Positions 63,701 to 64,000 of a DNA stretch of 64,000 nucleotides are shown here, piece by piece. Where the stretch lies: positions 1,984,001-2,048,000 of the forward strand of contig NZ_CP162102.1 of assembly GCF_042466665.1 (NCBI RefSeq), in the 5' to 3' direction. This stretch comes from Peterkaempfera podocarpi. Lineage in GTDB: Bacteria > Actinomycetota > Actinomycetes > Streptomycetales > Streptomycetaceae. Below the pieces are notes generated by a model. The model was not told the origin of the DNA, did not search any database, and worked only from the letters and a program-made list of their open reading frames with translations. Every line of letters starts with the position of its first letter. Positions within the stretch are counted from its first letter, which is position 1. Made by a program: the position numbers and the translations under genes.

Positions 63701-64000
63701 GCGGTGGCACTCCTCGGTTCGGCATCGGCGGCTGCCACGGCGGTGCCCGCGGGGGCGGCGCCGGGTCCGGCGGTGAGGTGGACGGTGACCAGGCGGCGGA
63801 TCTCGTCGGCGACCGAGTCCGGGCGCTCCACGGGCGACATATGGCCGATGCCGGGAAGCCGGGTGAGGCCCTCGGAGTGCGGCAGCGCCTCATGGATGCG
63901 CTCGGCGAGGACGGGCGGGGTCAGCCGGTCCGCGGTGCCCACCAGGACGGAGGCGGGGGCGGCGAGCCGGCCGACCTCGGCGTGCAGATCCAGCTCGCCG
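63697..64000 (-). CDS. Alpha/beta hydrolase, C-terminal part (cut by window edge)
   Basis: The last 100 residues of an alpha/beta-hydrolase-fold enzyme whose N-terminus is beyond the right edge. LAAPASVLVGTADRLTPPVLAERI gives the catalytic Asp (Asp after GTA), and LPGIGHMSPVERPDSVADEIRRLV gives the catalytic His (GIGHM). A low-complexity tail (PGAAPAGTAVAAADAEP) follows. It is upstream of and overlaps the SDR by 4 bp, suggesting two steps on one lipid or ester substrate. Confidence 0.9.
   Translation of the reverse strand, partial: GELDLHAEVGRLAAPASVLVGTADRLTPPVLAERIHEALPHSEGLTRLPGIGHMSPVERPDSVADEIRRLVTVHLTAGPGAAPAGTAVAAADAEPRSATA

Overview
The window is a 64-kb piece of a very GC-rich actinobacterial chromosome. 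It has strong GC3 bias, AGGAGG-type ribosome binding sites and many GTG starts. The gene families are typical of Streptomycetaceae (Streptomyces, Kitasatospora, Streptacidiphilus): a cvnA-D conservon, HxlR and PadR regulators, a CebR-type operator, DUF5925 and DUF742 proteins, and a GlgA/GlgC pair. I see no rRNA, tRNA, CRISPR array, transposase or phage gene. It reads as mostly ordinary chromosome with about 48 genes, dense and often in overlapping pairs.

Layout. 1-3.1 kb: DUF779 (cut by the window edge), aldehyde dehydrogenase and a GAF-domain regulator. 3.5-8.7 kb: DUF3800 and DUF3291 proteins, an HxlR regulator divergent from an AlaA-like aminotransferase, then an ECF sigma factor overlapping a one-TM membrane protein. 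8.8-16.2 kb: a secreted subtilase, a STAS protein, a frameshifted SigG/SigJ-like ECF sigma factor and a GH95 alpha-L-fucosidase-like enzyme. 16.2-16.8 kb: a gene-free stretch with two LacI-type operators. 16.8-21.6 kb: uppP and the conservon cvnA-B-C-D. 22-26.7 kb: acyl-CoA ligase, a fused acyl-CoA carboxyltransferase, a broken VOC protein and a secreted SGNH esterase. 26.9-31.3 kb: sbcD, sbcC and a 67-aa Cys-rich protein. 31.4-38.2 kb: a long minus-strand run, pgm-glgA-glgC-DNA ligase-hypothetical-YjbQ. 38.4-46.8 kb: a small protein, a molybdopterin oxidoreductase, a PoxB-like TPP enzyme, an LLM flavin enzyme, a DUF5925 AAA ATPase and a secreted protein. 47-57.5 kb: fdhA, a serine hydrolase, acyl-CoA dehydrogenase with PadR, a macrodomain protein, an acyl-CoA ligase, an ArsC-like protein and an ABC exporter. 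57.5-64 kb: SDR, FMN reductase, an ATP-grasp protein, a CebR-box-controlled secreted glycoside hydrolase with CBM2, and an SDR overlapping an alpha/beta hydrolase cut by the window end.

How genes fit together. pgm, glgA and glgC give a glucose-6-P to ADP-glucose to glycogen/maltose-1-P route in one operon. SbcD and SbcC form one DNA-end processing nuclease. CvnA-D form one membrane signalling complex. The ALDH, GAF regulator and DUF779 look like an aldehyde-response unit. The GH/CBM2 gene looks like a cellobiose-inducible plant-polysaccharide enzyme.

Main oddity. Four genes (ECF sigma, cvnA, VOC, GH/CBM2) each have one single-base indel in a short homopolymer, and a one-base correction restores a clean family-like protein in every case. 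This is more likely a base-calling problem than four real pseudogenes, but it cannot be decided from sequence alone. The best regulatory findings are a perfect CebR box over a promoter (60409-60422), a LacI-type divergent operator pair with no gene on one side (16467-16674), a PadR operator (52043-52066), a nested operator at hxlR (5599-5632) and a 12-bp hairpin in an ECF sigma leader (6972-6999). I found no clearly undescribed multi-gene system.
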